The notes under the pieces were generated by a model. The model worked only from the letters and a program-made list of their open reading frames with translations, did not search any database and had not been told where the DNA came from. A program made the translations under genes and the position numbers. This document shows positions 29,361 through 36,806 of a stretch of 64,000 nucleotides of DNA, in pieces. Position 1 is the stretch's first letter, and each line of letters opens with the position of its first letter. Origin of the DNA: Gallionella sp. (GTDB lineage: Bacteria; Pseudomonadota; Gammaproteobacteria; Burkholderiales; Gallionellaceae); contig JAQTTY010000011.1 in NCBI GenBank assembly GCA_028710525.1, forward strand, positions 61,020-125,019, written 5' to 3'.

Positions 29361-30124
29361 CTACGCTCTTACAACTCTCGGGTATCAGTAAGCAATTCGG
29401 CGGCCTCAGTGCGCTATCCGATGTTGATTTACACATTAGACGGGGTGAAATCTACGGCCTGATAGGCCCGAACGGTGCGGGCAAGACCACGCTATTCAAC
29501 GTCATCACTGGCTTGTATCAAGCCAGTGCCGGTCAGTTCGAATTTAACGGAACCCGCTATCTATCTTGCAAACCGCACGTGCTAGCGCAAGCTGGTATCG
29601 CTCGCACCTTTCAGAACATCCGCTTGTTCGCCAATCTCAGCGCACTGGAGAACGTGATGATAGGTCGCCATGTACGCACCCAAGCGGGCGTGTTCGGCGC
29701 ATTGTTCCGTAACAAAAAAACGCGTAACGAAGAGCGCGCCATCTCGCAACGCGCGGAAGAACTGTTGCGCTATGTGGGCATAGCAAAGTCCTCACACACG
29801 CTGGCCAAGCATCTCTCCTACGGCGAGCAACGTCGTCTCGAAATCGCGCGCGCATTAGCGACCGAACCATTGCTTCTGGCACTCGATGAGCCTGCCGCCG
29901 GCATGAATGCCACCGAGACCGAAAGCCTCAAGACCTTGCTGCAAGCTATACGTGAAACAGGCATCACCGTGCTACTCATCGAACACGATGTAAAACTTAT
30001 CATGGGCTTGTGCGACCGGGTCGCGGTGCTGGACTACGGCAAGAAGATCGCCGAGGACGTGCCGGAAAATGTACGCAACCATCCCGCGGTAATCACTGCC
30101 TACCTCGGAGCTAGCGATGACTGA
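29357..30124 (+). CDS. livG: Branched-chain amino acid ABC transporter ATPase LivG
   Basis: 255 residues. Walker A GPNGAGKTT, Q-loop followed by AGIARTFQNIRLF, signature LSYGEQRRLEIARAL, Walker B LLALDEPAAGMN and the H-loop LLIEHDVKLIMGLCD are all intact. Powers import together with LivF. It overlaps livM and livF by a few bases at either end, so the three are tightly coupled. Confidence 0.96.
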   Translation: MTTLLQLSGISKQFGGLSALSDVDLHIRRGEIYGLIGPNGAGKTTLFNVITGLYQASAGQFEFNGTRYLSCKPHVLAQAGIARTFQNIRLFANLSALENVMIGRHVRTQAGVFGALFRNKKTRNEERAISQRAEELLRYVGIAKSSHTLAKHLSYGEQRRLEIARALATEPLLLALDEPAAGMNATETESLKTLLQAIRETGITVLLIEHDVKLIMGLCDRVAVLDYGKKIAEDVPENVRNHPAVITAYLGASDD

Positions 30125-30833
30125 TGCGATTCTGAAAATCCGTGACCTGCACATCAGCTACGGCGGCATACGCGCGGTCAAAGGCATCACCCTGGACATC
30201 GCCCATGGAGAGTTGGTCGCACTCATAGGCAGCAACGGCGCAGGCAAAACCACCACCCTCAAGATGCTGGCAGGTTTACTTAAACCCGTGTCAGGGTCGG
30301 TGGACTACGATGGCCGGAGCCTACTTGATCTGCCCGCACATCAGCGCGTGGAACGGGGTATCGCTCTCGTACCAGAAGGCCGCGGCATCTTCGCGCGCCT
30401 GAGCATTGCTGAGAACCTACTGATGGGTGCTTACTGCAGACACGACAAAGCTGAGATTGCGAGCGACCTGCAACGTATGTATGAGCTCTTTCCGCGCCTC
30501 TATGAACGCAAGGAACAACTAGCAGGCACATTGTCAGGCGGCGAGCAACAGATGGTCGCGATGGCACGGGCACTGATGAGCCGCCCTAGGATATTGATGC
30601 TAGATGAGCCCAGCATGGGACTCGCGCCACTGATGGTGCAGAAGATATTTCAGACCATCAGCGAGATCTCGGCGCAAGGTATGAGCATCTTATTGGTGGA
30701 GCAGAATGCCAAGCTGGCTCTAAAAGTGGCCAGCCGCGGCTATGTGATGGAAAGCGGGAAGATCACATTGACGGACGATGCGGATAGTTTGCTAGCGAGC
30801 GATGCCATACAACACGCCTACCTGGGCGGATGA
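30117..30833 (+). CDS. livF: Branched-chain amino acid ABC transporter ATPase LivF
   Basis: 238 residues, the second ATPase. Walker A GSNGAGKTT, the family motif GIALVPEGRGIFARLSIAENL, signature LSGGEQQMVAMARAL, Walker B ILMLDEPSMGLAP and LLVEQNAKLALK. Last gene of the liv operon; it ends 10 bases before a convergent gene with no obvious terminator between them. Confidence 0.96.
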   Translation: MTDAILKIRDLHISYGGIRAVKGITLDIAHGELVALIGSNGAGKTTTLKMLAGLLKPVSGSVDYDGRSLLDLPAHQRVERGIALVPEGRGIFARLSIAENLLMGAYCRHDKAEIASDLQRMYELFPRLYERKEQLAGTLSGGEQQMVAMARALMSRPRILMLDEPSMGLAPLMVQKIFQTISEISAQGMSILLVEQNAKLALKVASRGYVMESGKITLTDDADSLLASDAIQHAYLGG

Positions 30834-30843
30834 CACACAAAGC

Positions 30844-31686
30844 TTAGCGCTGCTTACCTAATGCGCTCTCTAGGAATTTCACCACGCGAGCTCGCACTTC
30901 AGGTTTTTCAAAGGCCGCAATGTGTCCCGCATCTGGTACCAGTAACAACTCTTTAGGTTGACCAGCCCGCTCGTACAAACGCCGCGCATGATAGATTGCA
31001 ACGACTGCATCTTGCTCTCCCTGGATGATGAGCAAAGGTATCGGACTGATCATCCCCACCGCATCGCGTGGCGCGTAATCGTTATCTACCAACAACCAAG
31101 GCAACCATTGCACAGGCCAAGTGAGCGTGAATTTAGCTAGGCTGTCGCGCGCCTCCCAACGGTAATCGGCAAAGGCGCTGTCACTGATGACGGCACGAAT
31201 GTTTTGACGGTAGTTGCTATGCGCGCTGTAGAAAAGTGCGAGTGAACCGCCCAAACTCTGCCCCAATATCACGATGCGTTGCGGGTCTACCTGTTGGTGC
31301 TGCATCAGATGGCGCAAGCCTGCATCGATATCCTGTTGCACCCCAGCCAATGTTGGCAGCCCATCCGATGCACCATAGCCTCGGTAATCCAGCGCCAACA
31401 CGTTATAACCTTGCGCGGGTAACCACATGACGCTACGAAAATGGGTGCTGATGTTCTCGGCATTGCCATGCAAAAATAATATCGTTCCTTTGGCAACGCC
31501 TTGCGCAGGAAGGAACCAAGCATGCAACTTCGTGCCGTCTTGGGCTTGCAGAGTCTCGTTCTGATACGCGACTCCGTAGCGGTCCGGCGTCTCGATGAGT
31601 TTATGGTGCGGCTGGAAGAACACTTGTGTGCATGCGCTCAGGCAACACAGACAAGCCAGCAGTATCAGTCTAGAAACGGCGTTCAT
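30844..31686 (-). CDS. Alpha/beta hydrolase lipoprotein
   Basis: 280 residues from MNAVSRLILLACLCCLSACTQ, a lipoprotein signal with lipobox LSAC. The upstream frame extension would overlap the previous gene and lacks a signal. The hydrolase fold shows GTILFLHGNAENIS (oxyanion region), nucleophile ILGQSLGGSLAL, an acid in IIQGEQDAVVAI and a catalytic His in VPDAGHIAAFE. It resembles the Bem46/YfhR-type serine hydrolases; substrate unknown. The start is one base after the stop of the DUF4105 gene, so the two are coupled. Confidence 0.85.
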   Translation of the reverse strand: MNAVSRLILLACLCCLSACTQVFFQPHHKLIETPDRYGVAYQNETLQAQDGTKLHAWFLPAQGVAKGTILFLHGNAENISTHFRSVMWLPAQGYNVLALDYRGYGASDGLPTLAGVQQDIDAGLRHLMQHQQVDPQRIVILGQSLGGSLALFYSAHSNYRQNIRAVISDSAFADYRWEARDSLAKFTLTWPVQWLPWLLVDNDYAPRDAVGMISPIPLLIIQGEQDAVVAIYHARRLYERAGQPKELLLVPDAGHIAAFEKPEVRARVVKFLESALGKQR

Positions 31687-31687
31687 C

Positions 31688-33598
31688 TTAGAAGTAAACC
31701 AATAACGATGCCGTTGCCGTATTGGCCCAGATGCGCAACTGCCGCTCGCGTGCCACATCCACGCGTAGCGCCATATCTCTGGCTAACGCTACACGCTGCT
31801 GCACACCCAGCGTCACCATGCTGTCCTGTTGCCCAGCAAAATAACGGATAGCGCGCACATAGGGGTGAACGCGCCATGCAGGTGTCGCATCTAGATAACT
31901 ACCTGAACTGCCACCCATACCATAGGCATAGCCTCTTGCTAAAGCAGCGTTCACACGTGTGCTTGCATCGATAAGTGTGTAGCTAAGTGACTTGTCACTC
32001 GCCCAAGCGCTACCCATACCGCCGTCTAGCACTCCTACCAAGGGCTCATTCCCTTGCGGCCCTCGGACTCTCTCCCAACCACCCGAAACCTTCCAAGACC
32101 ACGGTTGAAAAAATTCATCTCGGGGCGACAAAGATATGATATCGACTGGGGTGAATCGCTCTAATCGGGTCGCCGTATGGTCGTAATGACGCATGGTCAT
32201 ATTGAAAAAATCGATCTGGGCACCGCGTATATAGCCCGCCTCCGCATCCATCAAATCATGGTAAGTGGCGCGCAACTGCAACTCTTGGAAATTCTGTATA
32301 CCGCGCCGTCCTGCAGCGAGGATATAGCGTGAAGAGGCATGCCCCTGATCGGGTTTTACGTTTGGTTCAGGAGGAACGACAGGCGCGGAGATGATATCGA
32401 GATGGCTACGCGCGACGCGTATATCTCTGACCAGTTTTTCCGCATCGACGACATAATGCTTATTTGTCGCTGAGCGGTGATCCGCATAATCCAAGCTGGC
32501 TTCCAGCACAGCCGCATGACGTACCAATGACACCGTCTGCAGTTCGGGTGCTTCTGGAGTGATGCGGCCCATGCTGAGTGCGAGCACGCTCGCCTTATCC
32601 GCCTCATTCATCTTTGCCAATCGGTAGCGCAAAGTGGTGGCTGTGGCAGGGCGATAGACCACTTCATGCACCAATCCAGGATAAGTCGTGAGCACGCGTA
32701 CAGTGTCAGCGGGGATAGCCCCCCAACGAAAACGGGTGGTGAAATCAAACTCGGGACGTGCCACTTGTAGCAAACCCAATAGATGGTAGGAGCAATTCTC
32801 GTCAAAGAAGAAGTAATCGAAGTAGTTCGGCCCCAACTCCCAAGCATGCCGCAATACTCTATCCATCTCTTCATCAGTCAGATCGAGTCGATACTCCCAC
32901 AGGTCACGACTTTCAAAGTCGCTGTACTCACGCACCTTGGAGTAATAAGGGAGCATAGAGAATGCGCCCTGGTAACCGCCGAACAAACCATTCACCGCAA
33001 ATGCCAGACCGTTGGTCTCGTTGGTGTTAGCCGCAAAATTGACCGCATATGCCAGCAAGCGGGTCTGCTCGTTCTGATCCTGAGCATCGATACGCAAGAA
33101 TGTGTGGCCGTACATAGACGACGGATTATTCAGATAAGCAGAGGCGAAGATCAGTGTGAAGCGATCGGGATTTAGTGCGGCGTGCCATTGCTGATAGCGT
33201 TTGCAAATACGCGGTGTCAGTCGCGCCGGATCAAAGTGTAATTGCGAGTTCAGCCAGGCGTAACGCGCAATGAAGCCACATTGCGGGTTTTGTACTTTAT
33301 CGCCCTCTAAGGTGTCGGAAAAAAAACTGGACAGCGTCGCATCCAGCTCTCCCTGCGGGTCGGTCTTGCCGTTAGCAGACAAATAAAATGTGGGACTGTC
33401 GACTTGCCCCAGCAATCCACTACTGAACATACGCGGTTGATAGTGCATCAATTTCCGCCATTCAACGCGCTCAGCCAGATGAGACTGCAGTGCTTGAGCC
33501 TGCAGTTCAGCAAGATAGGCAGCATCAACTGTCGCTAGGGCCAATTGGGGCAGTAGTAACAACAGTATGCAAATCAGGTAGCGAACGGAAAAAATCAT
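31688..33598 (-). CDS. DUF4105 (Lnb N-terminal periplasmic domain) protein
   Basis: 636 residues with a signal peptide (ICILLLLLPQLALA). The central block RFTLIFASAYLNNPSSMYGHTFLRID with its Gly-His pair, and YFFFDENCSYHLLGLLQVARP, are typical of DUF4105, a predicted papain-like (NlpC-type) hydrolase domain. The C-terminal 250 residues are strand-rich, end in LLVYF and look like an outer-membrane barrel. Probably a cell-surface or periplasmic enzyme; the bond it cleaves is not known. Confidence 0.82.
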   Translation of the reverse strand: MIFSVRYLICILLLLLPQLALATVDAAYLAELQAQALQSHLAERVEWRKLMHYQPRMFSSGLLGQVDSPTFYLSANGKTDPQGELDATLSSFFSDTLEGDKVQNPQCGFIARYAWLNSQLHFDPARLTPRICKRYQQWHAALNPDRFTLIFASAYLNNPSSMYGHTFLRIDAQDQNEQTRLLAYAVNFAANTNETNGLAFAVNGLFGGYQGAFSMLPYYSKVREYSDFESRDLWEYRLDLTDEEMDRVLRHAWELGPNYFDYFFFDENCSYHLLGLLQVARPEFDFTTRFRWGAIPADTVRVLTTYPGLVHEVVYRPATATTLRYRLAKMNEADKASVLALSMGRITPEAPELQTVSLVRHAAVLEASLDYADHRSATNKHYVVDAEKLVRDIRVARSHLDIISAPVVPPEPNVKPDQGHASSRYILAAGRRGIQNFQELQLRATYHDLMDAEAGYIRGAQIDFFNMTMRHYDHTATRLERFTPVDIISLSPRDEFFQPWSWKVSGGWERVRGPQGNEPLVGVLDGGMGSAWASDKSLSYTLIDASTRVNAALARGYAYGMGGSSGSYLDATPAWRVHPYVRAIRYFAGQQDSMVTLGVQQRVALARDMALRVDVARERQLRIWANTATASLLVYF

Positions 33599-33616
33599 TT
33601 CGAGCGAGTGTACATA

Positions 33617-33647
33617 AAAAAACCCAGCAGGCAGGCCACTGGGTTTT
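33617..33647 (-). terminator. Terminator after the DUF3015 gene
   Basis: AAAACCCAG (33619-33627) pairs with CTGGGTTTT (33639-33647) across an 11-base loop. On the minus strand it ends in a T-run of seven, 19 bases after the DUF3015 stop. Confidence 0.85.
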
Positions 33648-33665
33648 GTTCCGAACTAGAGACGA

Positions 33666-34157
33666 TTACAACGCGGTCTGGTAGCGGGAGAGTTGCGCAT
33701 CAGATGCCAGCACTTCACGCAACGAAGCTACGACTTGCTCAGTAGCAACAGTGTCTGTGGTGAAGATGCGAGCCATATTGTCTTTAGCTACACGATTAAA
33801 CGCTGCTTGATCTTGTGACTCAATACCAATCAGATGAGACAAAGATGCCAAAGTTTCACCGCTACCTACAGACATATCACGTGCCAACTGCTTCTTGTTG
33901 CTATCGATGAACAGAGAAGCGCGCATATTGGAATGCACCGCGCCATCCTGACTACAACCTAGCGTACCTGTAGACATACCGAAAGTCTGATTGCCGGAGG
34001 AACCATTGGTCGTCACCGCCAAAATCTGAGGTGCCAAACCGGATTGCCCCTTGAATATCATAGAACCCGCACCGCAACCACCGACGTTATCCTGAGCTGC
34101 AAAAGCAGCAGTAGGCAACGCTAAAGACAAAGCCAAAACTGTGATGATTTTCTTCAT
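33666..34157 (-). CDS. DUF3015 family exported protein
   Basis: 163 residues from MKKIITVLALSLALPTAAFA, a clean signal peptide, with a GGGAGCG ribosome site; the frame is open upstream but without such features. The mature part starts with VGGCGAGSMIFKGQSG and LGCSQDG, the two short cysteine-bearing blocks of the DUF3015 family. Function unknown; likely periplasmic. Flanked by gaps and a terminator, so a single-gene unit. Confidence 0.82.
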   Translation of the reverse strand: MKKIITVLALSLALPTAAFAAQDNVGGCGAGSMIFKGQSGLAPQILAVTTNGSSGNQTFGMSTGTLGCSQDGAVHSNMRASLFIDSNKKQLARDMSVGSGETLASLSHLIGIESQDQAAFNRVAKDNMARIFTTDTVATEQVVASLREVLASDAQLSRYQTAL

Positions 34158-34310
34158 GTTCGCTCCCTGACAAGTTAAGTTAAAAGTCCTACGCTTTCCC
34201 GAGTGCCTCAAGAATGCAGTTGCACTTATACAGGGTCGATTTCGACCTTGTCAATTACAAAAGATAACTAGGCACAGGGGATATTTTTACATGCACAGAA
34301 CATGACCACC

Positions 34311-35108
34311 TCAAGATAGAGCTCTAAGTAACATCTTTGTTGCAAGCGCCAACAGTAACAGCGCGAAGGCCTTGCGCAACAGGGCGATGTCTATCTTGTG
34401 CGCGATCCTAGCGCCTAGTGATGCACTACCCACACTCGCCGATGCGACCCACAGTAGAGCGGGCAGGTAGACGTAGCCTAGATGCGCTGATGGTAGTCCC
34501 AGAGTCGACCAACCGATGATGATGTAACCGATGGTGCCGCCTATTGCAACTGAGAAGCCTATGGCAGAAGCTGTACCGATTGCATGACGTAATGGAATGT
34601 TGCACCAGACTAGAAATGGAATCACCACCGTTCCGCCACCTATGGACACCAAGCTGCTGAGCCATCCGGTGAACACACCCATCGTACTCATACCCGTAGC
34701 ACTCGGCAGACCGCGCGCCGCATGTGGCCGAATATCCAGCAGTATCTGTGCGGCAGCAAAATAGACAAAGATCGCGAACACCAGACTAAGCCCTTGCGCG
34801 GGGATATAGGCGGCGCAGGCGGCGCCCAATGCTGTTCCTAATAAGATGCCAGGCGTGATACCTCGTACCACACTCCATCTCACGGCACCGTGTTGATGAT
34901 GCTTGCGTGTGCTCGCCATTGCGGTAAACAGAATCACGGCCATGCTAGTGCCCAATGCTAAATGCATGGTTTGCTCGGTTGCGAAGCCCTGCGCCTCAAA
35001 CAACCACAGCAATAGCGGCACCAATATCGTGCCACCGCCTATACCGAACAGGCCGCCGAGAAAACCCGCCAGCAACCCCAAGGCTAGGTAGGCGACATAC
35101 CACTCCAC
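34311..35108 (-). CDS. TauE/SafE-family membrane exporter
   Basis: 265 residues, about eight helices. The duplicated family motif appears as LGLLAGFLGGLFGIGGGTILVPLL near the N-terminus and TGWLSSLVSIGGGTVVIPFLVW in the second half. These proteins are predicted exporters of sulfite or organosulfonates; substrate cannot be read from sequence. The GTG start directly follows the stop of the EVE gene. Confidence 0.88.
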   Translation of the reverse strand: MEWYVAYLALGLLAGFLGGLFGIGGGTILVPLLLWLFEAQGFATEQTMHLALGTSMAVILFTAMASTRKHHQHGAVRWSVVRGITPGILLGTALGAACAAYIPAQGLSLVFAIFVYFAAAQILLDIRPHAARGLPSATGMSTMGVFTGWLSSLVSIGGGTVVIPFLVWCNIPLRHAIGTASAIGFSVAIGGTIGYIIIGWSTLGLPSAHLGYVYLPALLWVASASVGSASLGARIAHKIDIALLRKAFALLLLALATKMLLRALS

Positions 35109-35573
35109 CTATGCGCTCACCAAATTTTTTAGGATGTACTTCCACTCCGCCGGATCGACTGGGGTGATGGACAAACGGTTGCCACGTTGCAGGGTACGCA
35201 TGTTCGCTAAAGTCTCGTGCGCCCGCAACTCATCAAGCGGGATGATCTCAATTTTCTGTACCAACTGCACATCCACATTGAACCAGCGCGGTTGCTCGGG
35301 AGTGGCTTTGGGGTCGAAATATTTGTTGTGCTTATCGAACTGCGTTGCATCTGGATATGCAACGCTGCTGACCTTGGCTATTCCCGCGATACCAGGAACT
35401 TTGCAATTGGAGTGGTAGAACAACACCCCATCGCCTACTTTCATCTGATCACGCATAAAGTTGCGCGCCTGATAGTTGCGCACACCATACCAAGCGACGC
35501 TTCGTTCTGGGAAGCTGGCGAGGTCGTCTATGCTGACGTCTGCCGGTTCTGATTTCATCAACCAGTAGCGCAT
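35109..35573 (-). CDS. EVE domain protein
   Basis: 154 residues from MRYWLMKSEPADVSIDDL, the canonical start of the family; the longer upstream frame would run into the 6S RNA terminator. Conserved parts are WYGVRNYQARNFMRDQMKVGDGVLFYHSNCK and VQLVQKIEIIPLDELR. EVE domains are related to YTH/PUA folds and bind modified bases in RNA or DNA. It lies directly downstream of 6S RNA and is coupled to the TauE-like gene. Confidence 0.93.
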   Translation of the reverse strand: MRYWLMKSEPADVSIDDLASFPERSVAWYGVRNYQARNFMRDQMKVGDGVLFYHSNCKVPGIAGIAKVSSVAYPDATQFDKHNKYFDPKATPEQPRWFNVDVQLVQKIEIIPLDELRAHETLANMRTLQRGNRLSITPVDPAEWKYILKNLVSA

Positions 35574-35591
35574 AAAGTTATACCCACAAAG

Positions 35592-35616
35592 AAAAAATGC
35601 GACCTCGTAAGGTCGC
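35592..35616 (-). terminator. Terminator after 6S RNA
   Basis: GCGACCT - CGTA - AGGTCGC with a TTTTTT run on the minus strand, just past the closing stem of 6S RNA and before the EVE gene. Confidence 0.88.
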
Positions 35617-35619
35617 ACT

Positions 35620-35808
35620 GAAAGTAAAAGTCCCCCACCTGTGCCGGTGACCCAATATCTTGAACCTGGGTTCAAGAGGGTTGCTTCCAAGCCACATCAG
35701 GTATATCCACAAGGGACATTCACAACAGCGACATTAAAGGTCACAACCTTAAGCAGAGCTTATTGGTTCAAAGAATTATGGATCTGTCGAACACTGCAGG
35801 GGACAACT
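35620..35808 (-). ncRNA. ssrS: 6S RNA
   Basis: The minus strand carries the hallmarks of 6S RNA: a closing stem (GTCCCC near 35803 pairing with GGGGAC near 35630) and the strongly conserved block CTTGAACCCAGGTTCAAG, nearly identical to the E. coli form. It lies directly after zapA, the ancestral position in proteobacteria. 6S RNA mimics an open promoter and sequesters sigma-70 RNA polymerase in stationary phase. Ends are approximate to a few bases. Confidence 0.92.
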
Positions 35809-36120
35809 CTAAAACAGCGTATCTTGCTCGGCTATCGCGGCATCGATTGCTGCCTGCATGGTGTCCATTCTACGCGCAAAGTCAGCGAGGTCAAACCCGC
35901 GACCAACTTTAGTTTTGAGTAACTCGTGAGTGATGTTGAGCGCTGCCATCAGTGCGATGCGTTCCACACTTGCAACCTTGCCGCCGTCACGTATGTCGCG
36001 CATCTTCTTGTCCAGATACGCGACGGCATCAAGTAATTCGCCACGTTCGTCTTCAGGACAAGCAACGCGTAGCTCACGATCAAGCAGCTTGATATCTAGT
36101 GTCTTAATCGCTTCACTCAT
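35809..36120 (-). CDS. zapA: Cell division protein ZapA
   Basis: 103 residues. An N-terminal globular part (LDIKLLDRELRVACPEDERGELLDAVAYLDKKMRDIRDGGK) matches the ZapA fold; the C-terminus is helical and should form the coiled coil. ZapA crosslinks FtsZ filaments at the division ring. Four-base overlap with the coiled-coil gene upstream; followed by 6S RNA, as in E. coli. Confidence 0.93.
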   Translation of the reverse strand: MSEAIKTLDIKLLDRELRVACPEDERGELLDAVAYLDKKMRDIRDGGKVASVERIALMAALNITHELLKTKVGRGFDLADFARRMDTMQAAIDAAIAEQDTLF

Positions 36121-36317
36121 GCAACATCTTCCGGCAGGTTGACCAACAACTTCTCCAAGCGCAACTTGGCGATATCCATCTTGTCGCCTAATTGACGGTT
36201 GGTACTTTGGGCTTGCGCCAACTCTTGACGCAACTTGAGGTTCTCTGCACGCAACTGACCACTGATAGAGATCAGTTGGGCAAGTTTAGTTTCCAAGGCG
36301 TGCAATTGGTTTTCCAT
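36117..36317 (-). CDS. Small coiled-coil protein (TIGR02449 type, ZapB-like)
   Basis: 66 residues from MENQLHALETKLAQL; the ATG at 36353 is less likely. Nearly the whole protein is a heptad-patterned coiled coil (LRAENLKLRQELAQAQSTNRQLGDK). The family travels with zapA in beta- and gammaproteobacteria and resembles ZapB in size, so a division-ring role is likely but inferred. Translationally coupled to zapA. Confidence 0.82.
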   Translation of the reverse strand: MENQLHALETKLAQLISISGQLRAENLKLRQELAQAQSTNRQLGDKMDIAKLRLEKLLVNLPEDVA

Positions 36318-36418
36318 GCATGGACTATAGTTTGAAAAGTGCTGATAAGTCAAATGGTAAGCTCATACTGTACAAGCAAATTATTACGCCGCAGACTTGG
36401 TGAGTACCATCGCCTGTG

Positions 36419-36625
36419 TTAAGGTGCGCGCCGCTTGAGGTGCTGCGTGATTCACATCGCACAGTTAAACGGGAAGCAGGTGAGATACCTGCGCTGCCCC
36501 CGCAACGGTAAGCAAGTATGGGCATATCAAATAGCCACTGTGAGCAATCATGGGAAGGCGATATGTCCAACGAGATGTCTACGGCATTTCGAACTTGTGA
36601 GCCCGGATACCGGCCTGTAAGCAAA
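36419..36625 (+). promoter_or_regulatory. Cobalamin (AdoCbl) riboswitch
   Basis: Contains the B12-box features: AAACGGGAAGCAGGTGAGA, GCTGCCCCCGCAACGGTAAGC, and at the 3' side GTGAGCCCGGATACCGGCCTGT. It lies in the leader of btuB, 180 bases before the ATG, and should reduce btuB expression when B12 is plentiful. Confidence 0.96.
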
Positions 36626-36629
36626 AGTA

Positions 36630-36799
36630 CAGGAGATACTGCGGGTGGCAGTTCGTTCATAGTCAGTGCGGCAACCATATTGAACACCACCTTGCCAAGC
36701 TTACGGTCCGACACGGCTACATGAATCTGAGTTTTCCACATAAACGTGGTATCTCCTGAATATCGAACTTCCAGCGGGGACGCTGGAATCTACTCAGGA
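36630..36799 (+). promoter_or_regulatory. Likely expression platform of the cobalamin riboswitch
   Basis: CAGGAGATAC (36630-36639) is a perfect complement to GTATCTCCTG (36749-36758). The same downstream segment, TCCTGA (36754-36759), can instead pair with TCAGGA (36794-36799), which holds the btuB ribosome site, enclosing a perfect hairpin TTCCAGCG-GGGA-CGCTGGAA (36769-36788). The two pairings exclude each other, so ligand could toggle access to the start. This is an inference from complementarity. Confidence 0.55.
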
Positions 36800-36806
36800 A
36801 AAGAAA

